Source of the DNA: Labyrinthula sp. Ha
Lineage: Eukaryota > Sar > Bigyra > Labyrinthulida > Labyrinthulaceae
Assembly (NCBI GenBank): GCA_015227615.1
Contig: JAALGZ010000013.1
Span: 806,001-870,000 of the forward strand
DNA length: 64,000 nt
Direction: 5' to 3'
Shown here in pieces: positions 1-10,858 of the stretch. Under the pieces are notes generated by a model. The model saw nothing but the letters and a program-made list of their open reading frames with translations. It was not told the origin of the DNA and ran no database searches. A program made the position numbers and the translations under genes. How positions within the stretch are numbered: the first letter of the stretch is position 1; each line of letters begins with the position of its first letter.

Positions 1-1
1 A

Positions 2-217
2 GATGGAACTGATAAGAAGGCTAAGGAGGTTGCAAAACCATTGGGGTTGAGCGTGAGAGGTGTAGGTGGAGAACACACCCCAATTGGAAAAGACGGAACT
101 ATCGATATTTCACCAAGTGCAAGATTGGTAATCCAAGAGGCTGAAATTATTGTAAGCCTATACAAAGGAATTGAGTTACTTCTAGCTGAAGAAAACAAAG
201 CTAAGAGTAAGCTCTAG
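2..217 (+). CDS. Phosphagen (guanidino) kinase, C-terminal end, partial
   Basis: The window opens inside a gene whose last 71 codons read in one frame to a TAG stop. The peptide has the C-terminal signature of arginine/creatine-type kinases: a segment reading LSVRGVGGEHTPIGKDGTID, followed by ISPSARL and a final amphipathic helix ending in LLLAEE. In arginine kinases the matching stretch reads VRGxxGEHTxxxGGxYDISNxxRxGL and closes with GIxxLIxxE. Such enzymes buffer ATP by moving phosphate between ATP and a guanidino compound in the cytosol. The substrate cannot be read from this end alone, because the specificity loop and the reactive cysteine lie upstream of the window. The gene converges on the channel gene that follows, with 260 nt between the two stop codons. 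Confidence 0.8.
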   Translation, partial: DGTDKKAKEVAKPLGLSVRGVGGEHTPIGKDGTIDISPSARLVIQEAEIIVSLYKGIELLLAEENKAKSKL

Positions 218-477
218 ATTTTTCTGATAATAGAAAATTTAAGAATAAGACTTGAGTGAAGACATCTCTGCTTTTTTCCCAATTTATGTAGTAAAGAAGG
301 GGGAGAAACTTTCTAGAAGAATCAGTTGCAACGTGCAAGACCCAAGCCATTAGAAATTATATTTTAGTAGGTACAGAAAATACAAAAGAAATTTCTTACA
401 GGTACCAGCAGCTGTTGCAAGAGTAGAAAATTTATACAAAAAACTCTTCTTCCATTCACGTGCTGGGGACTGTGCAT

Positions 478-2375
478 TTATTGCGGCGAGATGTGAGATG
501 TATTCGCAATAATATTAGCATCAACCATCTTCTGTATAGCTGCCTTTATACTTTGTTCGGTATCATTAAACTGATGTGCTCTCATAACTTCGTGTAGATC
601 TGCTTTGGATAAAATATACACTTCACAAAACGCTAAACATAATACAGAAAAGAAGTTATACATAATGTTGTTGCATTGTACTGCGAGTAAAAGTCATCCA
701 CCAAGCCAATCTCCTGCCCAAAGCTTATGTTGTCTTCGCAGCACATAGCTTGTAGAGAACTGTCTCTATAATATAATCTACCTTGAAGCACGCTGTCTTC
801 GTCTCTATCAGTTACTTCTAAAATATCCTCCATATCCAGCTCTATCTTATCTCGCTGGTGAAGCAAGATCATACCTTTCTTAACAATGAAAAGTTTGTTC
901 ACTAAGTCGTTTCTACTAACTATCTTTTCGAATGGAGAAAACACTTCCAGCTTTAGGTTGACACTAATTGCCAGCATAAAATCTTTTTGCTCATCCGCAG
1001 GAGAAAACTGAACTAAGGAAACATGCTTCAACAGCCCTTGGTTCCGAAAGTTACTAATCTCTTTTTGCAGAGGATAGGAAAGGCTCTTGACGAGAATTTT
1101 ATACTGCTCGAACTCTCTTTGAGCTTCAGATGCGTGGTAATAATGTTTTATCTTAGACCGCAACTCGAGTGGAATATTTTCCCTTCGCATATAGTCTTTC
1201 AACTCATCAAACTTTTCAAAAAATTCTGAGTTTTTTTCATGTATATTTGCAAAAATTGCACAAACCGAACCAATAATATAAGAATAAGTAAGTGCACCAA
1301 TCAACATCAACGCAACCATAAACGCGCGCTCAAGATCTGTAAAGGCGCTAACATCTCCAAAGCCTACGGTAGTCAATGTCATCACTGCATAATATAGCGC
1401 AGCAATATAAATTGAGGTTATACCAAACTCTCCATATTCCAAACCAAGGTTTTCAACAAAATATCGATCTATCCAGTTTGTTGGACCAAAATAAGTATCA
1501 GGATCCTCAAATTCAAGTACAACATCTGTTCCGATGTGATGCAGCTCGGGAACCAATCTAAGAATACAGGCAACCCAATGAGACAAAAAAAGCATCATGC
1601 AAACAAATCTTAACAAGGTAACTGTCGTATGCTTTAGAGGGATACTATCATGAAACTCACGGTATAAAACAGAAAGTTTCAAGACTCTTAAAATCTTTAA
1701 CAACTTGAGGACTCGAATTATTCTGAGGAAACGAATTGACCCGAGGTTTTCGTTATTTCCACTAGATATAAGCAAGAGGATTAAATCATAGGGTATGACT
1801 GGTATGAAGTCGATAAAAAACCACGTCTTGAAATATTGCTTTGCTATTTTTGTTCTGTCTGTTATGATCAAACCAGTATCTTCATCCTGAATGGGTGTGT
1901 TAAATGTGGCGACAATGTCCAGTATGAAAATAAAGTCCACAACGAGGTTTATAAAAAATAATACATTGACTTCAACTTCACCTGGAAGAAACGATACTTC
2001 GAACGGAGTTACAATTGCTACCCACAGTGTAGCTATAAGGATAATGAATTCAAATACTCTGTAAGGAGTAGAATGAACATCAATTAACGCTTTTGGTTTC
2101 TCTTTTACCCGTAGCGTGCTTTCATGAAGATAAAGGTCCGCGTTAAACAACTTATTTTTGAGTGTCATCTGAATATCGTCGTTTCCATAAAAGAACCGGT
2201 GTTGCGGCTTTATTTCCGACTGATCCTTTAACCACGCGCGAAATTCTCTTTGGGATTTTGTTGATGTGTATTGTTTACTTTCTCTCAGTGACTGCACTCT
2301 ATTAGGTGTGCCTCCATTTTTCATTCTAAATGCATCTCCGTTGACAGTGTGAGCGTGATTAGGCAGTTTTGACAT
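478..2375 (-). CDS. Voltage-gated K+ channel with cyclic-nucleotide-binding domain (KCNH/HCN/Shaker-like)
   Basis: Two exons on the minus strand, 2375-662 and 632-478, give about 622 residues. Six membrane segments are visible: S1 about 107-130, S2 136-158, S3 180-202, S4 212-234 with repeated Arg/Lys (RFLRIIRVLKLLKILRVLK), S5 250-275 and S6 350-376. The pore loop carries TTVGFGD at 335-341, the K+ selectivity filter. A C-linker and a cyclic-nucleotide-binding domain (about 455-610) follow, with an extra acidic insert near 505-545. The ATG at 2375 opens the frame. The first frame stops near 633, but its cNBD is finished in another frame (CEVYILSKADLHEVM), so a 29-nt GT-AG intron (633-661) is proposed. 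A 23-nt excision between ATTATGT repeats would also work and would fit the usual cNBD spacing slightly better. The protein probably sets membrane potential at the cell surface. A TTTTGGGCA motif lies about 97 nt upstream. Confidence 0.85.
633..661 (-). other. Ultrashort intron candidate (29 nt) in the K+ channel gene
   Basis: On the minus strand the segment starts GTATAAC and ends GTTTAG. Removing it joins codons for NATT to LSFCEVYILSK and restores the cNBD reading frame. The sequence ATTATGT occurs at both ends of a 23-nt unit here, so a 23-nt insertion or excision is an alternative reading. Length and end bases match the candidates in the ARF-GEF and BtuF-like genes. Confidence 0.6.
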
Positions 2376-3702
2376 TTCTGCAGAACAGAACTTCTGTTTT
2401 TATTTTCGTTAACTTCCGCAATTTGATTCCACTGTGGCAGAAGTGGACATCGCAGTTCTCCTTGCCAATAATTTTGGGCAAATTTCGAGAATAACAGTTA
2501 AATATCGTATTTGCTCAGTGTTCACTTAAAAACACAGTTCAATACTAACTTTCAGTATTAAACATGAATGTATGAACAATAAAGAGAGAGAAAGCGTTTC
2601 TGCCATAGGAAAAGGGTTGTCTTCTTAAAGAAAACTATATGTTTTGCCTGAAGAAAGTTCAAAAAACACCGGTCGTGTTGATACTAAAACTGCAGCCAAT
2701 TTGCTATAAGCCTCTAGAAAGCCGGTGAAGGTGAAGTGTTTGAGATGCAACATATACAGTTGATAAAACATTGTTACAACAACATTGAGGAAGAGTTGAT
2801 AGTAGCGATGTCCATCTAGAAATGGAAAAAGCTACAATCTCGATAGCACCAATTGTCGAGGTTCTTGACAATGAATTTTAGAATTCACTTGTCCTTTAGT
2901 TTCTAGAAATTTTTATAATCCCCAGACTTTCAGTAGGAATTTTTTCTGAAATTATTTTAATAATATGAACGGGAATCATTAAGTAAATAGTAAGAAACCT
3001 TTGTAACCCGTTTGTGCGAGTAGAATCGCATATCTGAACATAATCATTTACAAGCAGAAGCCCGGTTCCTCCCCGGGAAACCCTACCAAAAACATGTAAA
3101 AAGATTACTGGAGTTTTCGTAACAAACTTGGAATTATCTAGAGTCAAGAGAAATAATGAAAAATTAGGTACCTAGAACCGAACATGATTCTAGAGCTACG
3201 ACAAAGAAAATCCTAGAAAAAATATAGATACAGATTCTAGGACAAAATTAATACCTAATAAGACGACAAACTTACTGCCAGGAGTTCTAAAATTTAGAGT
3301 ACTAATGATGGGATCCTAATCCTAGCGAGAAACAGGACCTCGTTAGTTAGTAAGTTGTCAATAATTTTCTTTACTCGATTTTTTCCTTGATGAATATTAG
3401 TATTAAGGAAACAATTTTGATTAACTATTGATAGAAAATGATGATCATTTCAAAATTGGACCCGTTAAGCCAAAACCAAATAACCCTATATATATAGTTT
3501 CATTTTGTTCATCGTAAGAAAGCATTTAAAGAGTGGGCTGATCTGCTTAGCTGTATTTATTCGCTTATTTTTAACGAGTAGTATTGATGTTTTACTAAGA
3601 TTTTCATACTGCCTAAAAAAAACGAAATACTGTTCCAGGTTGTTTGTGGAGCGCCGTGTTGCTAAGTTTTGCATTGGTCAAAATAAAGCATGACCATCTG
3701 AG
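2376..3702. other. Non-coding stretch upstream of the channel gene
   Basis: No open frame with an ATG and protein-like content was found on either strand. The part nearest the channel gene (2471-2480) carries ATTTTGGGCA, a motif also found before several other genes here. The rest is AT-rich with no clear repeat or RNA gene. Confidence 0.6.
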
Positions 3703-4006
3703 ATGAATCAAAGTTACATATTTCTTAATGAAAATCAGAATAATATTAAGAATGATTTGAGTTTTAGTAATTTCCATCAAATTGGAACCCCAATTATGTC
3801 GGCTCTTTTCGAAAAGTTTTCTCAGTCAATTGGACAAATTGACGATGCCAAAAAAGTTCTTACTCTGAGAACAGAAAATACTGATACTTTATTGAGTAGG
3901 ACATCAACAAGAAGGGAAACCAAGTTTGGGTTTGCAAGCATTAGAATATCTTCTTGAAAGACTACACACTAGAAAAAAACGAATCTGGATGGAAATAGTA
4001 ATATGA
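3703..4006 (+). CDS. Doubtful small gene, unknown function
   Basis: An ATG frame of 84 codons (3703-3957) has polar, protein-like content (MNQSYIFLNENQ..., then SALFEKFSQSIGQ, LTLRTENTDTLL) and ends in TGA. A second frame over its end continues well as ALEYLLERLHTRKKRIWMEI to a TGA at 4004-4006. A GT-AG segment at 3896-3944 (49 nt, GTAGG...TTAG) would join the two as DTLL-KYLLERLHTRKK. Alternatively a single-base slip could separate the frames, or the whole may be chance. I recognise no family. It stands alone in a gene desert, which lowers confidence. Confidence 0.25.
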
Positions 4007-7000
4007 TTTCCCTATTTTGTTTGACAAAAAATATGACCGTAATGGTTTTCATACGTCCTCAATAGGTTTTCATTTAGATTATATCAAAACCATTCATTTT
4101 CAGTGCGAGCAGTGAACTACTATTAAAGACGGATTATATCAGTTTAATTCAAATCGCTTTAAATAACCTTCAATAAAACCATAAATTATCACCTTGAAAT
4201 CCTATAGACCCCAAAATAATGAATGCAAAAAACTAGAGCTCGACTCAATAGTACAGTTAAACCCATAGCATTATTTTGAATTTTTATATTACTATTCCGC
4301 AAATATAAGTCATCCTATTACTTCCCCTCAAGCTTTAAAATAGGTTGACTTATTCCTATCTGACAGATTTTGAATCTATTGCAACCTGGGTTCTGTTGCA
4401 TGAATAAATTTTGAACAAGTATACTTACCACATTATCTAGGCTTCTTCCTGTACTGATCGAGCACAATTCCTCTTCCTGAACAAACTTGCTAACACATGA
4501 AAAATTGCGGACAATACGTATCATGAAATTAAATAATATAAACTCAACAAATGGAAATCGCTGTAAAGAGCTCTCAATAGATGCATTAAAGTACACCACA
4601 ATCTGAGTCGTACTGAACCAGATAAGAAATTACCAGCTAAGGTATTATCACTTTAGGTTCAGTGTCATGGATATTTAAGGTTTGAAAACGAATAAGAAAC
4701 TCTAACTGGCTTAAGAAGGAGAATGCTAGGCAACTATTGAGCCCAGATTCATCACATGGTGTCAGTATCTTGGTCCACCTAATCCATCTCTTACATGTTT
4801 GAATGAAATTCTACGCAAAAACCTTGTGTAAAAAACTCTCTTTGAAACATAATGGTAGAGTAATTTAGACATGCCAAGAATTGTGGCAAAAATGACATCC
4901 TCGTACGAAGGAATCATTGTTGACATTGCAAGTACTTAATTTGAATTTTTATAGAAGATAGCAGAGCAAGTGGTTCCCATAGTTAATATTAAACATAGTA
5001 GAAAGATTTCAATGTGTAATAGAATTATCAGACATACTAACTAGATCAACAGTAGTATCACAATAATCTATAGATCATGAGTTTTGGGAAGTCCACTAAA
5101 TTTTGTTCAGACAGCATAAATATATATATGTTTTCTATTATTTTCAGAGTGTAGATTCATTCTTTAGAGCTGATATCAATTATTTTACTACATTGAAAAA
5201 GCTGTGAAAATGAGATCTAATGTTAGAATTACCTATAATTAATTTGAAAAGTTTAAGAAGAGACATTGTTACATTATCAGCCTTGTGAAAGAAGTTGCTT
5301 AGCCCATATTTTAGAAAACTGTACCAATGATACTGAATCAGTGGAAAAGAGAGTCAATAATAACTTTTTCTTATGAAGAAGAACAAGATTCTAGTTAATA
5401 ATCTTATATATCCAAATCTTAAGTTAACGAATTGGAGCATAAGTTTGATTTTGCATGAATTATACACCAACATGGGAAGATACAGATCTGGATACGAATT
5501 TGTTGCAGAAGCTGGGTATTTGATTTTAGTTTTTTCTATATACAATCTTCAGCTTATGATGAATGTTCAAGTATAGTTACTAAGATTAAAAGCCTTAATA
5601 TGATCTTTAGTGCATCTTATTCATTTATTTTTTGGTATACTATATGTTAGTTACAAACTATATAACACGGTCCTGCCTTCTTTGTTTGGAACTAAGTGTT
5701 TTCTTTTTATGCATGTCGATTCTTATTTGAACAAGAATACTTAGGTCGCATAAGCCTAGAATAGAGCCAAGATTCTTCCCTATGCTTCCCCAATAGGGTT
5801 GAAGCTATGGATTTGTTGCTACTAAGATTCTCAATAGTAAAGACATATAGTATTGAATGACTTTTTTTGAACAATGAAAAGTTGCATAGAGTACTAAACA
5901 GAGTACATATACTATTATTGAGAAGAAAAAGCATCTAAATCATTAAATCGTACACGAAAAGTAAGAACTGAATTCAACCTTTGTAGAGAATTGTATAATC
6001 GATAGGCTACAATAATAAGCAACTCTTAAGCTTATAGAAACTATAGCGTTCATAGAAAAGTAACTTTCTTTCACTATTGCCTTTCTTCTTTTTGATCTCT
6101 ATACTGCAGGATTTCTATAATGAACGGGAAAAAATAATAATTTAAAATTTGTCCAGCAACAATTACAAAAAATAATTTTCCATGGAATGGTTATTAGCGA
6201 TACGACTTGTTGAGCTTTATCCAAAAAAAATTGAAGTATTGTTTCTTGATGCGTCATTTTCCCCAATAATCTCATTTTCACACATGCGGTTGACCTGCCC
6301 ATAAATAACAAGAATATTTTGCTTCATGAAGGCCTTATTCCCAAGATTTTGAGAAATGTTGTGATATAAGGCAATAGTCACTTTCCTGCACTATTTTGAA
6401 CATTAGCATATGCAATTAGTTGCACTATAATTTATTTGAAATCTGTAGACTAACCATATTTTTGCCAGACCTAAGTTTCATTGAGTATTTTGAGAGTTTA
6501 ATAAAAAGTCTCTGTATCCTGATGGAGTTTTTTTGGAAGTAAAAAATTAGCCCCAGTAAACTACCATGAAGAATTAAAGCTATGACGTAAAGTCCTTATA
6601 GATTTCTTTCCACCTGGATCTTATTCCAGTAACATCTAATACATTGCTTTGCTGTAGGTTTTAACTGATTTGGTTTCGAGCGCGGGGGAATCTAACCATA
6701 TTCATATATCAATAGGACTTTTGTAGACACCTGTATTCCAAGTGGCTAAGTTACCATTATCATCGAATAACCTATTTCTTCAAAGATATATAATATAACT
6801 TATAACTAGCCTTCATTTAGCCTATATATCCGGGAAATTTTCTAATTGGACTCCTTATACAGTGATTACCGGTGATCCCTGCAATGCGTTTTCATGTTTT
6901 TGATTCAGTATATCTAGCGCTTTATAACCAAGAATAGCCTTTGAAATACTACACTAGAGTTCCAGTTATAACCACCTAGAACAACTGATTTTTGCTGGAA

Positions 7001-8862
7001 TGTGTAGAAGCAATGAAAACCCCTGTGATTATAATTTGTTTGAAGTGAGAGAGTTAGTTTATGCAACCGCGGTCCATATATGCAACTTGAGGCTGATATC
7101 TCCTAGTTAGAAAACTTACCAATGGGCACAGCTTTCAAAATCCGCTGTCTAAAGGGGATACTATATTTGACTGTTCATCAAACGTGCAAAGTAATTTTAG
7201 TACGAAATGTCCAATTTTCAATTCAAACCACCTTGATGTAGAGAAAAAAAGTGATTAATTTCGCGTTTATTATAAGAAAATTATTAATGTCCATGGACCT
7301 CTTAGATATTACAATAAGAAGTTCGGATTTAAGGATGCACTTATTACAGATTACATGGCAGCTGTTGTTATGACCTTTTATTTTATTGGAACACAAACTC
7401 ATCGTAGTTGCAAATAAGCATAAATCCATTTCGATAAACTTGACAATAATCAAGTTAACCATATTCTGATCTCGACTAAGAACAGAACGGGTGTAATAAT
7501 AAAACATGTAACATCATGCAGGTTCTATTCTTAAATATCAAAAGTTATCAACAATAAATCAGTCCTAGTAACCATAGGATAAACGGGGCATAAGAATATT
7601 CCATGTTCAGCCTTGGGAGAGTCTTTCTATAATAGACAATATGCCCAGAGAATATCTCAAATACACTGAGGCCGAAGTATCTACACTCTCTTATTAGGGT
7701 ATATAGATGGTATGAAAATTCATTACCTTTCTTGTTACTGATTCAGGGTAAGCTAGTAAACTTTAATAATGATATTAACTGAATATTAACATTTAACCAA
7801 AACGGCTAACGCAACATCACAAATAATCGGTAAAAATAGCTAAGAAGGTACAAAAACGCATATGTCCCATTTACAAGGAAAATCCAAAGAAAAACCATAC
7901 CTGATATTTTCGTACAACTCCATACACTTTCTAAACAGTACACCTATTTATATGAAAAAAAAAAGATGGCGGTTCTTAAGTCAAATATTTCAAATTATCT
8001 AGAGCTTTGTAGTTACTCATTTTGTGGCATTATACTTTTAGAAAACTTTATATGGGCATGGGAATCTCAAAAAAATCTAAAAGCCCTAGATGTAAGAAAT
8101 TCCTGAGCTTGAGATAGTTTTTAGCAGTAAAATACGCCCAGTAGGCATTCAAGAAAAAAATGATGACAGTAATAATAGTGATTCTAAACAAAGATCCAAC
8201 AAGTTTATATTTTATTTACTCTTTGAAAATGTCCTCAAGATATATTATAGTTATAAACTAAAATTTAGACTTATTGTTTTAAACCTTTCTGTATTATTAG
8301 GCCTATAGATTTCTGCTTCAAATCTGGACTGCTCTAGCCACGGCTCTAGGAATGAAGCTAACTCCAAGCAAGAAATTTAATTCTACTATGCAATAGAGCT
8401 TATTACAAAATATTAAGTTAATTAGGATATTCTGTTCTAACAAAATTATGAACAGAAGAGATGTTCAAAACCCCTACTTTCTTGAGACACGATGTCTTTG
8501 TCTTGAATGGAGACAGTTATGCAGCACGAATATCATGGACTATTCCTCCTGTACAAACGCTACAGTGGAATAAAATTATTAAAATATGGAGTAAACTGTA
8601 GTGAAATATATCGTTTTATTCACTATTGGGAAAACTTATTGGTCTTCACAATTTGAAAAGTAACTTCTGTCTTAACAAATAAGAATAGGAGTACTCTTAA
8701 TAGAAACCTTATTTATTTACTTAATGAAATATGTAGACTAAATTTTTTCTTACTACTTCAATAATGCTTAAATTATTATGCTTAAAATATGATATATTCT
8801 TCTGAGCTCAACAATTTTTGTCCATATAGACAAGGAGAACTTTTTTGAATACTCTGTTCTAT
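4007..8862. other. Gene desert of about 4.9 kb
   Basis: Only short open frames without family resemblance are seen; several begin at GTG or TTG rather than ATG. No tRNA, no transposase or reverse-transcriptase motif and no long repeat was recognised. The sequence is AT-rich with many stops in all frames. Confidence 0.6.
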
Positions 8863-8946
8863 TGCAAATATTGCATTACTGAAGGAGTTGTACAATCAGC
8901 TTAGTGCAAATATTGCATTACTGAGGGAGTTGCACAATGAACTTAT
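8863..8946 (+). repeat. 42-bp tandem duplication across a start codon
   Basis: Two imperfect 42-bp copies lie back to back (8863-8904 and 8905-8946), each containing GCAAATATTGCATTACTGA. The second copy includes the ATG of the glycosyltransferase (CACAATGAACTTA). The first copy has ATC at the matching place (TACAATCAGCTTA). The duplication therefore reaches into the first codons of the gene and doubles its immediate 5' flank. Confidence 0.9.
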
Positions 8947-10181
8947 TGAGAATATCAAAGAGGAAGTTATATGCGGTTTTCGTGTTGTTGTTCTTATATC
9001 GCACCTATAAATACTTTATTTTTTCGAAAGATCATCTGGTTTTGGATCTAATAGACGAAAAGTATACATATTTCACGGACCAAACTATAGATGAAAAAAT
9101 AGCCGTGGACTCAGTGACAGAGAAAGTTGTTCTAGATATTTTGATTCTAACAGGAAACAGGAAATTTGAAACCTTTAATTTTACATTTAGATCCCTTTTA
9201 TCATCATTGAAACACAGTCCTTTTCAAACCAAGTTTCAAATAAACATATTTATAGGTGACAATACCAAAGAACAAAGTAGAGGAAGACAAATGGAACAAC
9301 TTAGAACAGAATTTCATAAATTAAAGAGTGTTACCTTTAAAAATTTTGCCCTAAGAAGCATTAAAAGCTATCCAGAAAATTATCCTTGGGAATACAAAGT
9401 GACACAAATAACAAAAGAATTTCTCTCCGAGTATGTAAAAACTGTGGGAAGTCAACCCCGTTTAACTTTATTTTTGGAAGATGACGCTTTTGCTTCACGA
9501 AACTTATTTCAAAACTTACAAAAAATTATTACGAGAGAAAATATTTCAACATTTTCTTTACTTAGATTATGGCACGCAACACAGCACATTGGTTTCGAGC
9601 TGTCAAATCCCTTTCCTATTATTAGAATAACATTCTCGTTTTTTACACTAGTATTGTCAAAAAATCTTTTTTCACAACTTTCTATTAAAAGAAGAAAATT
9701 CTTCACAAAAAAATATTTTGAAATTCTGATCACAACTTTGTTTCTTTCTCTAATAATATACCTTTTTGATAGGTTATTTTTTATCCATCTGTATCTTTAT
9801 TTTATCAAAGACTATTTTATTGAGAAAAGATTTATATCTGGAAATGTTGCTGTTCTTATTCTATCTCCAGTGGAGAGTTTAATCAAATTTATTTCTGATT
9901 ATGAAAAAGGGCCTGGGCATAAACTATTTTCCTTTGATAAGGGTTTTGATCACATAGAGCAAAGTAACTGTCGTATTTGGGACACACAATTTCAAATAGA
10001 TGAAGAAACGAGATGTAGTTTGCCAGTTGATTATGCCTTCAGTTTATGGGCAAGCTCTCTTAAAGCTGATCAAGGCATTTTGCACCCGTGCTTGTTTCAA
10101 CACATAGGGATTAAGAGTACTCAAGTCAATGAGAAAAGTGCTAAGTTCAGTGAGGATTTATACTGCGAAACATTTAAGTAA
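8937..10181 (+). CDS. PGAP4/TMEM246-like GPI-glycan glycosyltransferase
   Basis: Single exon, 414 residues, complete, ATG at 8937. A short N-terminal tail is followed by a membrane anchor (about 10-28), a GT-A type domain with the metal-binding EDDA motif (181-184, in FLEDDAF), a hydrophobic hairpin of two membrane segments (about 260-290) placed inside the catalytic domain, and a C-terminal CLFQHIG motif (about 385-391). This plan, one N-terminal anchor plus a tandem membrane pair splitting the GT domain and a final SLFQHxG-like motif, is that of animal PGAP4, which adds GalNAc to the first mannose of GPI anchors in the Golgi. The donor and acceptor here are inferred. The start lies within a tandem duplication. 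It is isolated 5' but only 96 nt from the converging GlcG-like gene. Confidence 0.7.
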   Translation: MNLLRISKRKLYAVFVLLFLYRTYKYFIFSKDHLVLDLIDEKYTYFTDQTIDEKIAVDSVTEKVVLDILILTGNRKFETFNFTFRSLLSSLKHSPFQTKFQINIFIGDNTKEQSRGRQMEQLRTEFHKLKSVTFKNFALRSIKSYPENYPWEYKVTQITKEFLSEYVKTVGSQPRLTLFLEDDAFASRNLFQNLQKIITRENISTFSLLRLWHATQHIGFELSNPFPIIRITFSFFTLVLSKNLFSQLSIKRRKFFTKKYFEILITTLFLSLIIYLFDRLFFIHLYLYFIKDYFIEKRFISGNVAVLILSPVESLIKFISDYEKGPGHKLFSFDKGFDHIEQSNCRIWDTQFQIDEETRCSLPVDYAFSLWASSLKADQGILHPCLFQHIGIKSTQVNEKSAKFSEDLYCETFK

Positions 10182-10277
10182 TTTTTGTAAATGGATCCAT
10201 TTACTTCTTTTCAAGATTAACTCGTCATAGTGTATGAACTGCAATGTCTCTCTACGGCAAACTACCAGACATGTAAC

Positions 10278-10751
10278 TTAGAGTTTCGCTTGTAAAACAG
10301 GAGGAGTTCCCTTAATTATTTTATTACAGGTTACATTTTCCCCATCCTCCTGCATCTTACGAATAGCTTCTACAATGCAAGCTTCATCCTTCTCGCTTAA
10401 ATCTCCAGATACTCCGACTGCACCGATGATTTCTCCGTTGGATTTCTTCTTCACCAAAACTCCACCTGGAACAGGTACAAAACCACCTGTCGATACATAC
10501 GCTGAGGTCATGAACTCTGGTCTTGACTTCGCAATGGGAAGCAGCTCAGCGCTGTCTAGACCAAGCCCTAGAGCACCGTATGCTTTTCCCCTACTAATTT
10601 CGTACCTGAACAAACTTGACCCGTCTTGCTTTTTAAACAGCTTCAAATTACCACCAGAGTCTAGAACAGTGATTGTTAACGGATTTAGACCGTTTTGCTT
10701 TCCAACACTAAATGCATAAAAGGATATTTTTTCTGCAAGATCCAAGTTCAT
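10278..10751 (-). CDS. GlcG/HbpS-like (DUF336) small protein
   Basis: About 157 residues from the ATG at 10751; an upstream TTG at 10778 is not needed. The sequence shows the GlcG/HbpS pattern: ITVLDSGGNLKLFKKQDGSS, then SRGKAYGALGLGL, FVPVPGGVLVKKK and GAVGVSGDLSEKDE. This family forms small soluble oligomers; bacterial HbpS binds haem and other members are uncharacterised. No signal peptide is visible, so a cytosolic location is likely. The gene is divergent from the G gamma gene, with 107 nt between the two ATGs and one shared TTTTGGGCA motif, so both may be driven by a bidirectional promoter. Its 3' end faces the PGAP4-like gene. The family call is secure; the function is not. Confidence 0.8.
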   Translation of the reverse strand: MNLDLAEKISFYAFSVGKQNGLNPLTITVLDSGGNLKLFKKQDGSSLFRYEISRGKAYGALGLGLDSAELLPIAKSRPEFMTSAYVSTGGFVPVPGGVLVKKKSNGEIIGAVGVSGDLSEKDEACIVEAIRKMQEDGENVTCNKIIKGTPPVLQAKL

Positions 10752-10780
10752 GTTTGTGCTTTTCTGTGTCTTGAGCAAAA

Positions 10781-10793
10781 ATTTTGGGCAATT
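10781..10793. promoter_or_regulatory. ATTTTGGGCAATT motif between divergent genes
   Basis: The motif lies 29 nt upstream of the GlcG-like ATG and about 66 nt upstream of the G gamma ATG. Close matches occur upstream of the K+ channel (2471), RPN2 (11405) and Roc-COR-TIR (58811, reversed). It is a candidate core or proximal promoter element; no binding factor is implied by the sequence. Confidence 0.4.
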
Positions 10794-10858
10794 GAATTTA
10801 ACGGATAAATGTCAGCAGAAGTGGAAGGAAAGAACAGAAACAAAAGGATATTGTAGGG

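Noticed and set aside
10752-10778. Upstream TTG start for the GlcG-like gene
   Set aside because: The ATG at 10751 leaves the whole conserved domain, and the TTG is almost in the promoter motif.
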